A stretch of DNA of 64,000 bases from Aliihoeflea sp. 2WW (GTDB lineage Bacteria; Pseudomonadota; Alphaproteobacteria; Rhizobiales; Rhizobiaceae). Position numbers and translations under genes: made by a program. The DNA lies in the NCBI RefSeq assembly GCF_000497755.1, contig NZ_AYOD01000021.1, positions 1 to 64,000 on the forward strand. The letters are read 5' to 3'. The notes beneath the pieces are model-generated. The model was given only the letters and a program-made list of their open reading frames with translations, searched no databases and had not been told where the DNA came from. Each line of letters begins with the position of its first letter. Positions within the stretch are counted from its first letter, which is position 1. This document shows positions 37,001 to 45,799 of this stretch, one piece after another.

Positions 37001-37555
37001 ATGCTGCGAAATATCATGTTACTTGGCTCAGTCGTGACGGGTATCGCACTGGCGGTCCCGGTCATCCACGAGACGCAGCCGGGCTTAATGCCTGGCATTG
37101 CCAAGCTATTCCTGGGATCGGACAAAATCGAAGAAATCCCGGCGCTGGCCATGTTTGAGCGCGATCCGAAGAACGCACCAACGAGCCGCCGCGTGAGGCT
37201 TGAGGCCGACCAAAGCGGCCATTTCACTGGTAGCTTCCGGGTCAATGGACGCTTGGTGGAGGCCATGATCGATACCGGCGCTAGCGTCGTAGCTTTGAAT
37301 GTGTCCACTGCACGCCGGTCAGGCATATTCGTGTCAACTGGCGACTTTACCCAAGCCATTACCACCGCAAATGGTCAGATCTACGCTGCACCCGTGACGT
37401 TATCGAAACTGGAAATTGGCGGTATCACTATTCGGGAGGTCGGGGCAGTGATCTTACAAGATTCAGCACTTTCAGGCGCGTTGATCGGCATGAGCTTTCT
37501 CAAGGGACTGAAACGCTATCAGTTCGAAGACGATCAACTGATTCTCGAACAATAA
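37001..37555 (+). CDS. retropepsin-like aspartic protease (TIGR02281 type)
   Basis: A 184-residue protein with an N-terminal membrane helix or signal (about 4-22) and a single-lobe clan AA aspartic protease domain. The active site I-D91-T-G-A-S and the later A-L-I-G-M-S-F-L motif are intact. Such enzymes act as dimers in the periplasm; substrates are unknown. A GGAACCCGGAG stretch lies before the ATG. Stand-alone gene. Confidence 0.87.
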   Translation: MLRNIMLLGSVVTGIALAVPVIHETQPGLMPGIAKLFLGSDKIEEIPALAMFERDPKNAPTSRRVRLEADQSGHFTGSFRVNGRLVEAMIDTGASVVALNVSTARRSGIFVSTGDFTQAITTANGQIYAAPVTLSKLEIGGITIREVGAVILQDSALSGALIGMSFLKGLKRYQFEDDQLILEQ

Positions 37556-37704
37556 CGAGCTGGCAAAGTAGCCAGTCCTTTTGGACCAGCCCATCCGTAC
37601 CGAGGGTTGCTGCCAGACTAAGATTGGGAACGAAAAGTGGATCAACGCTACATGTTGTAAACAGAGGTTTCTTCCGCTTGCGGGATGACCGTGTTGCGAC
37701 TTAC

Positions 37705-39714
37705 ATGACCTCAACAAGAGAGGCTTTTGTGTCGCATTTTGTCAGCACCGTTTCGCTCAGGCGGTATCTTTATCTGATCGGCGTGGCTGGCCTGGCTCCT
37801 GTGGCCATATTTTCGCTGGTCCTCATCTGGTTTCTGGCAGATTGGGAGCGCAGCCGCATCGAGCGCGCGTCTATTCGAATTGCCGAGCAGACCTCCACAA
37901 TCCTTGAAAGCGAGCTGCGGATCCTATTGGCGGAACTCGCCGGATTGGCTACCTCGACAAGCATGCGCGACCAGGACTTCCGCGGCCTTCATCAGGAAGC
38001 GCGACGCCTGGTTGCCGGACATGACGAGGTCGTGTTGCTGCGGCGGCTGGACGAAACGCAGTTGCTGAACACCCAGGTGCCGTTCGGCGCGCCACTGCCT
38101 CCCGCAGTCCCGATACCGGACGAGACCAAGCAACTGTTCCGGCAAGGGTCCGCGTCGGTAGGCTCCGTCTACAAGAGCCCGATCAGCGGCGAGTACCGGG
38201 TTCCCGTTGTTCTTCCGGTCCAGCTCGACCATGGCGACCCCCTTCTGCTTGCTGTCACCGTTCCTACGACAAGATTTGCCCCCTTATTGGCCAATGCAGC
38301 GCCGCCTGGCTGGGTAATTGGAGTTGCAGATGGAAACGGCACCTATGTTTCACGATCCCAAGAGCACCAGCGGTTCACGGGGACGCCAGGTGTACGAGAG
38401 TATCTCCAACTTGCAGTGGGAGATCGCGGCAGCTTCGTCAGCAGCAACCGTGACGGGCTGGAGTTGCTCGCGGGCTTTGCGCGGCTCGATTTCGCCGGCT
38501 GGCTCATCGCTGCGAACATCCCGCTAGTAGAGGTGCACGCGCCACTGCGGCGCACGTTGCTCCTCATCGCGCTCGGATTTCTTGCGGCCTTGGCCGTTGC
38601 TCTAACTACAGCGTTCGTATTGGCACGTCGGCTCAGCCGCGCAACCAACATTCTCATGACCTCCGCGGCCGAAGTTGGAATGGGCCGTACCGCTGCCGTC
38701 GGATCGGGATTTGCAGAACTCGACTCCATCGGCGACGCTTTTGTTCAAGCCGACCGAAAGATCGTCGCGCGGACGCGGGAATTAGAACGGGTCTTGGAGG
38801 CTGTACCTGCAGCCGTCTGGTACAATTTTGGTACTGAGGTTGAAACGACAGCGGCAAATCCCGTCGCCACGCAATTGAAGGCCGTTCAGCCCCCATCCTC
38901 GAAAGCGGAAGGCGACACAATCGGACCGCAGTCTGCTCCAAGCGACATGCTGATCGATGCGCTCACCGGGGGCCAAGCCGACCAGCAGGAGCGGGAATAT
39001 CTGCGCGACGGCGAGAAAGTCACGCTTCTTGTGTCTTCACGCCCCCTGTTCGATAACGACGGCCTTGTTCATGGCGCGGTGGCAGCCGGTATCGACATCA
39101 CCAGACGTAAGATCGACGAAGAGAAGCGGAAACTGTTGATCAATGAACTCAACCATCGAGTCAAGAATACGCTCGCGACTGTTCTCTCCATAAGTCAGCA
39201 GACGATGCGCCTCACGGCCACCAAAGACGAGGCGCAAGAAGCCTTGACGTCCCGGCTTGTTGCCCTCTCTCGAGCCCACGACATCTTGAACAAAGAGAGC
39301 TGGCACAGTGCTGATGTGCGCGATCTCGTTCGCGAGGCATGCTCGGTTGGCTTTCAAGAACGCGTGACTTGCGAGGGTCCCCCGACAAGACTGCATCCCG
39401 AAACCAGTCTCGCGCTTTCGCTTGCTCTCCACGAACTGGTCACGAACGCTGCCAAGTATGGAGCGCTGAGCAATGGCGGCGGCCGCGTCAACATTACCTG
39501 GGCACGGCATTTGATCAGCTTGCGAGAGCGTCTCGTTATCCGGTGGGAAGAAGAAAATGGGCCGATCGTACAGCCACCCACCCGCAGAGGCTTCGGCTCG
39601 CGTCTGCTGGGCCGGGTCTTTGAAGGCGAAGATGGCGACGGTTTATCGATAGAGTATCGACCCTCTGGCGTAATCTGCATCATGACGATGACGCTGCGCG
39701 CCTCATCCAGATAG
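37705..39714 (+). CDS. membrane HWE/HisKA_2-type sensor histidine kinase
   Basis: A 669-residue kinase. A membrane helix (about 23-45), a periplasmic sensor of about 240 residues and a second helix (about 290-312) lead to a HAMP-like linker, a PAS domain (about 350-470) and a kinase core. The phosphoacceptor is His484 in E-L-N-H-R-V-K-N; the N-box H-E-L-V-T-N-A-A-K-Y-G and W-E-E mark the HWE family. Such kinases often feed the general stress response of alphaproteobacteria. No response regulator is adjacent. Confidence 0.88.
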   Translation: MTSTREAFVSHFVSTVSLRRYLYLIGVAGLAPVAIFSLVLIWFLADWERSRIERASIRIAEQTSTILESELRILLAELAGLATSTSMRDQDFRGLHQEARRLVAGHDEVVLLRRLDETQLLNTQVPFGAPLPPAVPIPDETKQLFRQGSASVGSVYKSPISGEYRVPVVLPVQLDHGDPLLLAVTVPTTRFAPLLANAAPPGWVIGVADGNGTYVSRSQEHQRFTGTPGVREYLQLAVGDRGSFVSSNRDGLELLAGFARLDFAGWLIAANIPLVEVHAPLRRTLLLIALGFLAALAVALTTAFVLARRLSRATNILMTSAAEVGMGRTAAVGSGFAELDSIGDAFVQADRKIVARTRELERVLEAVPAAVWYNFGTEVETTAANPVATQLKAVQPPSSKAEGDTIGPQSAPSDMLIDALTGGQADQQEREYLRDGEKVTLLVSSRPLFDNDGLVHGAVAAGIDITRRKIDEEKRKLLINELNHRVKNTLATVLSISQQTMRLTATKDEAQEALTSRLVALSRAHDILNKESWHSADVRDLVREACSVGFQERVTCEGPPTRLHPETSLALSLALHELVTNAAKYGALSNGGGRVNITWARHLISLRERLVIRWEEENGPIVQPPTRRGFGSRLLGRVFEGEDGDGLSIEYRPSGVICIMTMTLRASSR

Positions 39715-40456
39715 AGGATCAGGCCAGCCGGCTCTCAATGATGGTCAGCTGTCGGCAAGTCGCCAGTACAACTTAAGTTTCCGAAATGGGGTCGTGTGCT
39801 GACCAGGCAAACTTTGCCTTACAAAGCGGGACCCGATGCGGCAGCTAACTGCCAAGCACTTCCCAAAAAGCGGACCGTCCGGAGACGGCCCCCTTTTGCG
39901 ACGGAAATCGATTTCCGCTTGGTTGGTGACGCGGCCGGCTTCGGACTGCAGAAATGGGGTGGGTAACTGACCGTCCGCTAATTGCTGGGACGCCATCGAA
40001 CCAGACATTGAAGCGCTCCAAGCATCCGCATTTTGATCGAACGTGCCGACGCAATGGTAGCCTCCAACTGCGATACACGAAATCGAGGCTTCGGATATCG
40101 CCACTCGGCGATCCCAGCTCCTTTCAAGCTTCACAAATGTTGATCCGGCAGCAAGCGGTTGATGGCCGTGAATACCCGGGCTGCGGCGCGTTCCATGGGA
40201 TGAGACCCTGATCCGGGCCGTCGCGGTCGGTAAGCTGTGAAGAGCCGCGGATACGGTCAGGCGGATGCAATCGCCAGGAGTTGGATACACCGTCGATCCC
40301 CGTTTGAGGGTTTCAAAGTGGACCCGCGGCGAGGATCGTCGTTCTCCGATGTCATCCTCGTTCTTGTCGAAGTCGTAGGCGTGTTCTTTCGGGTCGAGCG
40401 GTGGTTTCTCGACTTTGGCTGCCCAACGAGAGGCCGGCTTCGCGATGCGTGAGCGT
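39715..40456. other. 742-base non-coding gap containing dispersed repeat
   Basis: No gene is supported. A repeat unit sits at 39786-39892 and a partial one at 39951-39978 (listed separately). Near 40300-40450 the minus strand reads D-P-K-E-H-A-Y-D-F-D-K-N-E-D-D without a start codon; it may be a gene remnant. Confidence 0.55.
39786..39892. repeat. dispersed intergenic repeat, copy A
   Basis: About 107 bases that align with 52561-52670 over most of their length (A-T-G-G-G-G-T-C-G-T ... G-A-C-C-A-G-G-C-A ... A-A-G-C-G-G-A-C-C-G-T). It contains the palindrome A-G-G-C-A-A-A-C-T-T-T-G-C-C-T at 39805-39819. Roughly three-quarters of positions match copy B by eye. Confidence 0.8.
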
Positions 40457-40660
40457 TCACTTCTTCTGTGGCGGCTTCCGCTCGATCCCCGACATGCTGT
40501 TGCGATCGGGATCAGAGTTGTTTTCACCCGCGGCGTCGCGATCGCTGTTGGGATCGTCTTCGGCCGGGAGATAGCCGCGCGGGCGGTTCTCGGGTGGACC
40601 TTCCCATCGAGGCCGTTCGTCGGTAGATCCCGCAATCGGCTTTCTCGGATTGTTCGTCAT
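40457..40660 (-). CDS. small hydrophilic protein, unknown
   Basis: A 67-residue protein rich in P, D, N and R and probably disordered. GGAG lies seven bases before the ATG at 40660. It is 62 bases downstream of the YciE/F-like gene on the same strand, so it is probably co-transcribed and stress-induced. No family recognised. Confidence 0.6.
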   Translation of the reverse strand: MTNNPRKPIAGSTDERPRWEGPPENRPRGYLPAEDDPNSDRDAAGENNSDPDRNSMSGIERKPPQKK

Positions 40661-40722
40661 CGCAGTCTCCATTTGCTGGAATGAGATGAGGGCCGCCGGC
40701 TGGATGTCGACGGCCCTGCTGT

Positions 40723-41220
40723 TCATGCGGCCTTTGCCATCTCGTTGGCCTGGCTATCGGCCAGCTTCGTCAGGTCGCCGTCCGTCTTGGATTCCTCCTG
40801 CAGCGTCTGGTCGAGAAGCTTTGCCGCATCGTTCATGCCGAGGACAGTCGCCCAGCGCTTCAGAGTTCCATAGCGGGTGATCTCGTAATGTTCGACGGCC
40901 TGAGCCGCCGAAATCAGCCCGGCATCCAGCGCCGCCGTCCCCTTGAACTCGTCCATGATTTCTTCGCCTTCGGCGATGATGCCTTCGATGGCGTCGCACG
41001 TCTTGCCGCGCGCCGGCTTGCCGAGAAGTTCGAACACCTGCTGCAGGCGCTCGATCTGCATCTCGGTCTCCTCGCGGTGCTTGGCGAACGCAGCCTTCAG
41101 ATCGGGGGACTGCGCCGCGCGCTCCATCTTCGGCAGAGCCTTCGAAATCTTGCGCTCGGCGTAGTAGATGTCCTTGAGCGTATCGAGGAACAGGTCGTCG
41201 AGTGTCTTTTCCCTGGCCAT
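40723..41220 (-). CDS. YciE/YciF-like ferritin-fold stress protein (DUF892)
   Basis: A 165-residue four-helix-bundle protein (L-D-D-L-F-L-D-T-L-K-D-I-Y-Y-A-E near the start; H-R-E-E-T-E; H-Y-E-I-T-R-Y) of the DUF892 family, related to rubrerythrin and induced by stress in enterobacteria. Glu and His residues that could hold two metal ions are kept. A GGAAC-N18-TT promoter lies upstream at 41283-41259. Confidence 0.92.
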   Translation of the reverse strand: MAREKTLDDLFLDTLKDIYYAERKISKALPKMERAAQSPDLKAAFAKHREETEMQIERLQQVFELLGKPARGKTCDAIEGIIAEGEEIMDEFKGTAALDAGLISAAQAVEHYEITRYGTLKRWATVLGMNDAAKLLDQTLQEESKTDGDLTKLADSQANEMAKAA

Positions 41221-41258
41221 TTGAAACTCCTTCGGTCACGGGTGTTTGATGCCTGCCG

Positions 41259-41283
41259 AAGTGCCCGTCGCCACAAATGTTCC
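41259..41283 (-). promoter_or_regulatory. EcfG/RpoE2-type promoter of the YciE/F-like gene
   Basis: GGAAC on the minus strand (41283-41279), 18 bases, then TT (41260-41259), 39 bases before the ATG. This is the general stress promoter consensus of Hyphomicrobiales. Confidence 0.75.
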
Positions 41284-41307
41284 GTCGCAGACAAATCCGC
41301 GTCCCGT

Positions 41308-41333
41308 CGAACATTCTCCCCGTCCGGATGGTT
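41308..41333 (+). promoter_or_regulatory. candidate EcfG-type promoter of the SDR gene
   Basis: CGAAC (one mismatch to GGAAC), 19 bases, then TT, 28 bases before the ATG at 41361. It is back to back with the YciE/F promoter. Confidence 0.5.
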
Positions 41334-41360
41334 GGGACATCTCTAGGTAAGGAGATCGAA

Positions 41361-42320
41361 ATGACCACGAAGACTGAAGCCGCACGGCAGCGCAAGGTGC
41401 AGAAGGAGGTGGACGGCCGCGATGCCAGAAAGAGCCGCGGCGGGTCAAAGCCGCCGATGCAGGCCGGTGCGCGGGAGTACCCCGTGCCGCCCTTTCCCAA
41501 GCAGCACCAGCCGAAGCCCGGCGACGAGCGGCGGCTCGATCCAGCGCCGATGTACGACGCGCCCTTCTATCGCGGTTCGGGCAAGCTGGACGGCAAGGTC
41601 GCGATCGTGACCGGCGGCGATTCCGGCATCGGTCGGGCCGTGGCAATCCTGTTCGCGCGCGAAGGTGCCGACGTCGCGATCATCTATCTGTCCGAGCATG
41701 CAGACGCAGAGGAGACGAAGAAAGGCGTCGAGGCGGAAGGCCAAAAATGCATCCTGCTGCCTGCCGACGTGTCGGACATGTCCGCCTGCACCAAAGCGGT
41801 CGCCGCGACCGTAAAGGAATTCGGACGGCTCGACATCCTCGTCAACAATGCCGCCTTCCAGGTCCACGAGCATGATTTCGAGAACTTGACCGCCGAGCAT
41901 TTCGATCTCACGATCAAGACCAATCTCTATGGCTATTTCTACATGGCAAAGGCGGCTGTTCCGCATATGAAGCCTGGCTCGGCCATTTTGACCACCGGCT
42001 CGGTGACGGGCATTTCGGGAAGCGGCGGGCTGGTCGACTATTCGACCACGAAGGGCGGCATCCACGCGTTCACGCGGGCGCTGTCCTCCAATCTGGCACC
42101 CAAGGGAATTCGAGTGAACTGCGTCGCCCCTGGTCCAGTCTGGTCGCCATTAAACCCGTCCGACAAGGAGGCCGATGACGTCGCCGAATTCGGCGCGGAC
42201 ACCACCATGAAGCGCCCGGCGCAGCCGGAAGAAATCGCGCCAGCCTACGTGTTCCTGGCCTCGCCTCAGTGCTCGAGCTACATCACCGGAGAAATTCTCC
42301 CCATCGTCGGAGGCTATTGA
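41361..42320 (+). CDS. SDR oxidoreductase, YghA-like
   Basis: A 319-residue short-chain dehydrogenase with a 50-residue N-terminal extension (P-P-F-P-K-Q-H-Q-x-x-P-G) typical of YghA-type proteins. Cofactor loop T-G-G-D-S-G-I-G-R near 86-94 and active-site Y-S-T-T-K near 230-234. It is often part of the general stress regulon in rhizobia. Substrate unknown. Divergent from the YciE/F gene. Confidence 0.9.
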   Translation: MTTKTEAARQRKVQKEVDGRDARKSRGGSKPPMQAGAREYPVPPFPKQHQPKPGDERRLDPAPMYDAPFYRGSGKLDGKVAIVTGGDSGIGRAVAILFAREGADVAIIYLSEHADAEETKKGVEAEGQKCILLPADVSDMSACTKAVAATVKEFGRLDILVNNAAFQVHEHDFENLTAEHFDLTIKTNLYGYFYMAKAAVPHMKPGSAILTTGSVTGISGSGGLVDYSTTKGGIHAFTRALSSNLAPKGIRVNCVAPGPVWSPLNPSDKEADDVAEFGADTTMKRPAQPEEIAPAYVFLASPQCSSYITGEILPIVGGY

Positions 42321-42371
42321 GCAGCGAAAGTTGGGGGCGGCCGGGCCAAGTCGCCCGGCCGCCGCGCTCGT

Positions 42372-43340
42372 TCAATTCCGCTTGTCGCGGGCCGACAAAT
42401 GGTCGGTGGCTTTGTCTGCGGTATCGCGAGCCTGATGAAGACTGGCGTCGGTGGCGCTTTTGAGCTCGCCCCCGGCCGACTTGGCGACCTCGGCGACCTT
42501 ATCGGCCACGGGCCTGTCGCCGGGCATCAGACCCTGTCGGTCGGCTTCGGCCTTTGCCGCTGAATAGACGTCGCCCGCGACGTGTTTGGCCTTGTCGAGG
42601 CCCTCCTCGAGGGCGGCCTCTGCGGTGTCACGCGCCTTGCGGCTCACATCGCCGAGATATTCCTGTTCAGTCCGGGTGGCCGGAAGCATCGCGCCGATCG
42701 CAGCACCCACGGCGACGCCGAGCGCGCCGAGAACGAGGGGCTCTCGTTCCAACGCGTCCATGAATGTCGACCTCAGGCGGTTGCCGGCGTCTGCACTTGC
42801 CTGGGACGCACTCGACATGTAGTCGCCTGCTGCGTCACGCAGATCGTGCGCCGTGGCAGCCACGGAGTCCTTGGCCGACGACGCGGAATGCCCGATCGAA
42901 GCGGCGACGGATGCACCTTTGTCCCGCACGGCGTCCGCTCCCTTTGCCATCGTCGAACGGTCCGAACCTTGCGTTCCGGACCGAAGCGACGTCGAAGCGT
43001 CCACGGCTGCGGCAGGTCGATATTGCGGGGTCGTTGGCATCGCAGGTACACGGGACGCGGATGACGTCTGCGTCGCAGGACCGGATCCCATCATCAGCCA
43101 TGCCAATCCGCCGCCGACCATTGCCAAAGCCAGCGGGTTGTCGCGGACCTGGGTCTTGAGATTGGCAAAAAGCTGATTGGCATCGCCGTCCTTGAGGTAG
43201 TCGACGACCTCGTCCATCAACTGGCCCGGCGACATCTTGTCCTTCAAGTGCTCGGCCGTGTCGGCGATCTCGGCACGGACGCGCTCTGCCTCGCGCTCCA
43301 GCTCGGAGGGTGATCGGTCGGAAGCTGCATGGTCGGTCAT
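42372..43340 (-). CDS. DUF3618 membrane-associated stress protein
   Basis: A 322-residue protein with an N-terminal DUF3618 segment (E-R-E-A-E-R-V-R-A-E-I-A-D-T), a hydrophobic stretch near 80-95, a long Ala/Ser-rich middle and a second hydrophobic stretch near 215-232. The start at 43340 overlaps the previous gene's stop by four bases. Third gene of a three-gene operon reading from 44295. The function is unknown; membrane adaptation under stress is inferred. Confidence 0.82.
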   Translation of the reverse strand: MTDHAASDRSPSELEREAERVRAEIADTAEHLKDKMSPGQLMDEVVDYLKDGDANQLFANLKTQVRDNPLALAMVGGGLAWLMMGSGPATQTSSASRVPAMPTTPQYRPAAAVDASTSLRSGTQGSDRSTMAKGADAVRDKGASVAASIGHSASSAKDSVAATAHDLRDAAGDYMSSASQASADAGNRLRSTFMDALEREPLVLGALGVAVGAAIGAMLPATRTEQEYLGDVSRKARDTAEAALEEGLDKAKHVAGDVYSAAKAEADRQGLMPGDRPVADKVAEVAKSAGGELKSATDASLHQARDTADKATDHLSARDKRN

Positions 43341-43732
43341 CGTGTTTGCTCCTGTGCGAGTGCGGCATCCTTGCGCAATTGATCGGTCGTTCGCGTCGGG
43401 GCGAGTTCCGAGGGCGACATGTTCGTCGTCCCCCGCCGAACGAGGATGACGCCGATCACCGCGACGACAACGCCAACGAGCAGTGACGCCCACGCCGGGT
43501 CGAGCCCGAGATTGGAGAGGGCCACGATCAGCGCCTGAAGAAGCACGATGAGAGCTGCAAGGAGAAGCAACGCTCCCGCCGCGACTTCCATCGCGCCATT
43601 GCCGACCTTATGGGCGCTTTCGGTCAGTTCGCTGCGGAGCAGCTTTCCTTCCGTCTGGACGAGAGAGGAAAGCTGCTGGACGAGATCCGAAAGAAGGCTG
43701 GGGATCGATCTGGAATCCTTATCCGGTGTCAT
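43337..43732 (-). CDS. holin-like (phage holin 3_6 / DUF1469) membrane protein
   Basis: A 131-residue protein with an amphipathic N-terminal part and two membrane helices (about 50-72 and 80-100). It matches the actinobacterial-holin-X/DUF1469 type that commonly accompanies DUF3618 proteins; lysis activity is not implied. It overlaps both operon neighbours by four bases (ATGA). Confidence 0.82.
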   Translation of the reverse strand: MTPDKDSRSIPSLLSDLVQQLSSLVQTEGKLLRSELTESAHKVGNGAMEVAAGALLLLAALIVLLQALIVALSNLGLDPAWASLLVGVVVAVIGVILVRRGTTNMSPSELAPTRTTDQLRKDAALAQEQTR

Positions 43733-44295
43733 CGGCCGACCTCCTGGCCCCGGATCGGGCCGGTTCCACCAGCAGGCGTCACCGTTGATCTTTGCCTGTC
43801 ATCTGCGCCTGCCGGAGCGGTGGTTGCGACGGACGCGAAGCGGCCGAGAGCAACTCCTGCCAGGACGGAGCCTGCGAGGAACCCGACCGGGTTTTCACGG
43901 CCGAACCTGCGCACCGTCTCGATCATCTCGCCCGTGGATTGGCCGTGCAGCGACCGCGTCAGACCCTCGAGGCCCGAAGCGGCGCTGGAAACCATTTCCG
44001 CAGCAGGCCCGCTCTGGTTCCTGCCGAGCTCGTCGCTCGCCGCCCGAAGCGCGTCGGCAAAGACGTCGAGGTGGGACGCGGCTGCCTCTTTCACCTTCTC
44101 CGCCTGCTCTCCAGCCATTTCCTGTGCCTGCGCGCCGACCTGCTTGGCCTCCTGTCGAACGGCTTCGGAAGCTTCAGAGAGTTTCGACTGTGCCTCGGCC
44201 TGCTCGACCTGAAGCCTATCGCCCAACCCCGATCCTCCATAAGAAGCGGGTTGCGGCTGCAACCCCGCGCCGCCTGGTTTGTCGTTCCCGTTCAT
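43729..44295 (-). CDS. hydrophilic helical protein of the DUF3618/holin operon
   Basis: A 188-residue protein, first gene of the operon. A long Ala/Glu/Gln-rich helix (about 30-120) resembles LEA-like or apolipoprotein-like stress proteins, and a short hydrophobic patch lies near 140-158. The ATG at 44295 is the likely start. An EcfG-type promoter is found 106 bases upstream. Confidence 0.75.
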   Translation of the reverse strand: MNGNDKPGGAGLQPQPASYGGSGLGDRLQVEQAEAQSKLSEASEAVRQEAKQVGAQAQEMAGEQAEKVKEAAASHLDVFADALRAASDELGRNQSGPAAEMVSSAASGLEGLTRSLHGQSTGEMIETVRRFGRENPVGFLAGSVLAGVALGRFASVATTAPAGADDRQRSTVTPAGGTGPIRGQEVGR

Positions 44296-44400
44296 TTTCA
44301 ATGCTCCTCGAATGGCTCCGGAGGCGGATTGCCGGACCGGATATTCACGCTTGGAATGGATCCGACAGCCACCTCGGGCGTCCGACCCTTTCAGGGTTCG

Positions 44401-44425
44401 AACCTCGCTTTTGCGCCAATGTTCC
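44401..44425 (-). promoter_or_regulatory. EcfG/RpoE2-type promoter of the DUF3618/holin operon
   Basis: GGAAC on the minus strand (44425-44421), 18 bases, then TT (44402-44401). It is 15 bases from an equal promoter on the other strand. Confidence 0.7.
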
Positions 44426-44439
44426 TGCGTGGGTGACGG

Positions 44440-44464
44440 GGAACTTCCGAACCATCGCCGTGTT
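44440..44464 (+). promoter_or_regulatory. EcfG/RpoE2-type promoter of the ROK-like gene
   Basis: GGAAC (44440-44444), 18 bases, then TT (44463-44464), 32 bases before the ATG at 44496. Confidence 0.75.
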
Positions 44465-44495
44465 GCCAATCACGATTCATACAAGGGCAATCTCC

Positions 44496-45512
44496 ATGAC
44501 CGTTCATGGCTCGCCAAATCTTCCTGGCCTCGACGTCTCCAGCTACAGCCTGACGCTCGCGGACGGGGGCGGCTTCATCGGTGACCACGCGAGCGGCCGC
44601 GCATTCTTTGGCATCCTTGATGAACTGCGCAGTCCCCTGTGCCGCGCAGGAACGGACCCATTTGGTGGCAAGGACACCGACGACCTCTCGCACAAGGACA
44701 TCGACAAGGCTTGGCGCAAGGGAGACGCATTCGCCGCGGGACTGGTGCACACCTCGATTGAGGAATTCGCACGGCGGCTGGCAGAGGTGGTGCGCGCTTA
44801 CCGGAGCGCCGACGAGAACTGGGCCAAAGTCACACGGATCGTGGTCGGCGGCGGTTTGCGCGACAGTCGTATCGGCGAGATCGCCATCGGGCGTACGACG
44901 GCGATCCTCAGGTTGGAAGGCGTGGCGGTCGACCTCGTTCCCATCAAGCGAGATCCTGACGAAGCGGCCCTTATAGGCGGACTGCGGCTGATTCCGGGAG
45001 AGCGTCTGCGCGGCTGTTCGCAGTTGCTGGCAGTCGATATCGGAGGTTCAAGTATTCGCGCGGGCTTGGTCAACCTCTCGGCCAAACACCCCCACAATCT
45101 CGCCAAGGCTGCTGTCGTCGCACACGCCCAATGGAAATACGGTGACGAGAAAAATAAGCCGAGCCGGGACGAGGCGATCGGCAAACTCACTCAGATGATT
45201 GACGGCTTGCGGAGGAAGGCCGGCGACGATCTCGCCGAGGTTATCACCGTCGCATGTCCCGGCAGCATCACGCCCGACGGTGACATTCGGGACGGGGCGC
45301 AAAACCTGCCTGGGAACTGGGAGGCAAAGGACTTCAACCTGCCTGCAACGCTTGCCGCCGCTTTGGATGATGAGTTCGAGATCGTTCTGCACAACGATGC
45401 CGTCGTCCAAGGTCTCAGTGAAGCGGATCGGATGAAGGATGTGCGGCACTGGGCGGTGGTGACGATCGGCACGGGTCTCGGCAACGCTGCTTACCGCAAC
45501 ACCGCGAGTTGA
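44496..45512 (+). CDS. ROK-like protein with the two lobes in permuted order
   Basis: A 338-residue protein of the ROK/hexokinase-like ATPase fold. In normal ROK proteins the phosphate loop D-x-G-x-T is at the N-terminus, G-T-G-x-G about 130 residues later, and I-V-x-G-G-G in the C-terminal lobe. Here I-V-V-G-G-G-L is at 115-121, D-I-G-G-S-S at 181-186 and G-T-G-L-G-N at 325-330, eight residues before the end. The N-terminal 170 residues (D-A-F-A-A-G-L-V-H...L-A-E-V-V-R-A-Y) look like the usual C-lobe. Sugar kinase activity is not assured. Stress promoter upstream. Confidence 0.75.
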   Translation: MTVHGSPNLPGLDVSSYSLTLADGGGFIGDHASGRAFFGILDELRSPLCRAGTDPFGGKDTDDLSHKDIDKAWRKGDAFAAGLVHTSIEEFARRLAEVVRAYRSADENWAKVTRIVVGGGLRDSRIGEIAIGRTTAILRLEGVAVDLVPIKRDPDEAALIGGLRLIPGERLRGCSQLLAVDIGGSSIRAGLVNLSAKHPHNLAKAAVVAHAQWKYGDEKNKPSRDEAIGKLTQMIDGLRRKAGDDLAEVITVACPGSITPDGDIRDGAQNLPGNWEAKDFNLPATLAAALDDEFEIVLHNDAVVQGLSEADRMKDVRHWAVVTIGTGLGNAAYRNTAS

Positions 45513-45550
45513 GTGGCAAAGCGACGCCGCGCGTCGCTTCGCCACGGTGT

Positions 45551-45733
45551 TCAGGCCAGCTTGCTGGCTTCGCGTTCCAAGGTCGCACGGTCATTGCCGT
45601 GCTTCTTGATCAACTCGCGCACTTGCTCCGGTGAGATGCGATTGGCCTGCGCAAAATATTGGACCTCGTGATCTTGATCGGCTGCCACGCGGGACCGGTC
45701 CTGATAGCCTTTCTTGTTTGGATCGTCGGACAT
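45551..45733 (-). CDS. DUF3606 small protein
   Basis: A 60-residue protein matching DUF3606: E-V-Q-Y-F-A-Q-A-N-R-I-S-P-E-Q-V near residues 23-38. These small proteins are common in alphaproteobacterial stress regulons; function unknown. An EcfG-type promoter lies 36 bases upstream of the ATG. Confidence 0.87.
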   Translation of the reverse strand: MSDDPNKKGYQDRSRVAADQDHEVQYFAQANRISPEQVRELIKKHGNDRATLEREASKLA

Positions 45734-45768
45734 GATCGATGCTCCTTGATTGTTTGCACTGCCCGCCG

Positions 45769-45793
45769 AATCCCCGGACGGGCTGGATGTTCC
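45769..45793 (-). promoter_or_regulatory. EcfG/RpoE2-type promoter of the DUF3606 gene
   Basis: GGAAC on the minus strand (45793-45789), 18 bases, then TT (45770-45769). It lies just before and partly at the 3' end of the alcohol dehydrogenase gene. Confidence 0.72.
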
Positions 45794-45799
45794 GATGCG

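Noticed and set aside
37636-37665. GGAAC upstream of the HWE kinase at 37705 as an EcfG promoter
   Set aside because: No TT follows at 18 or 19 bases.
39745-40635. 296-codon minus-strand frame in the 39.7-40.6 kb gap
   Set aside because: It crosses the dispersed repeat and the small gene at 40457-40660, has no ribosome-binding site and no coherent domain.
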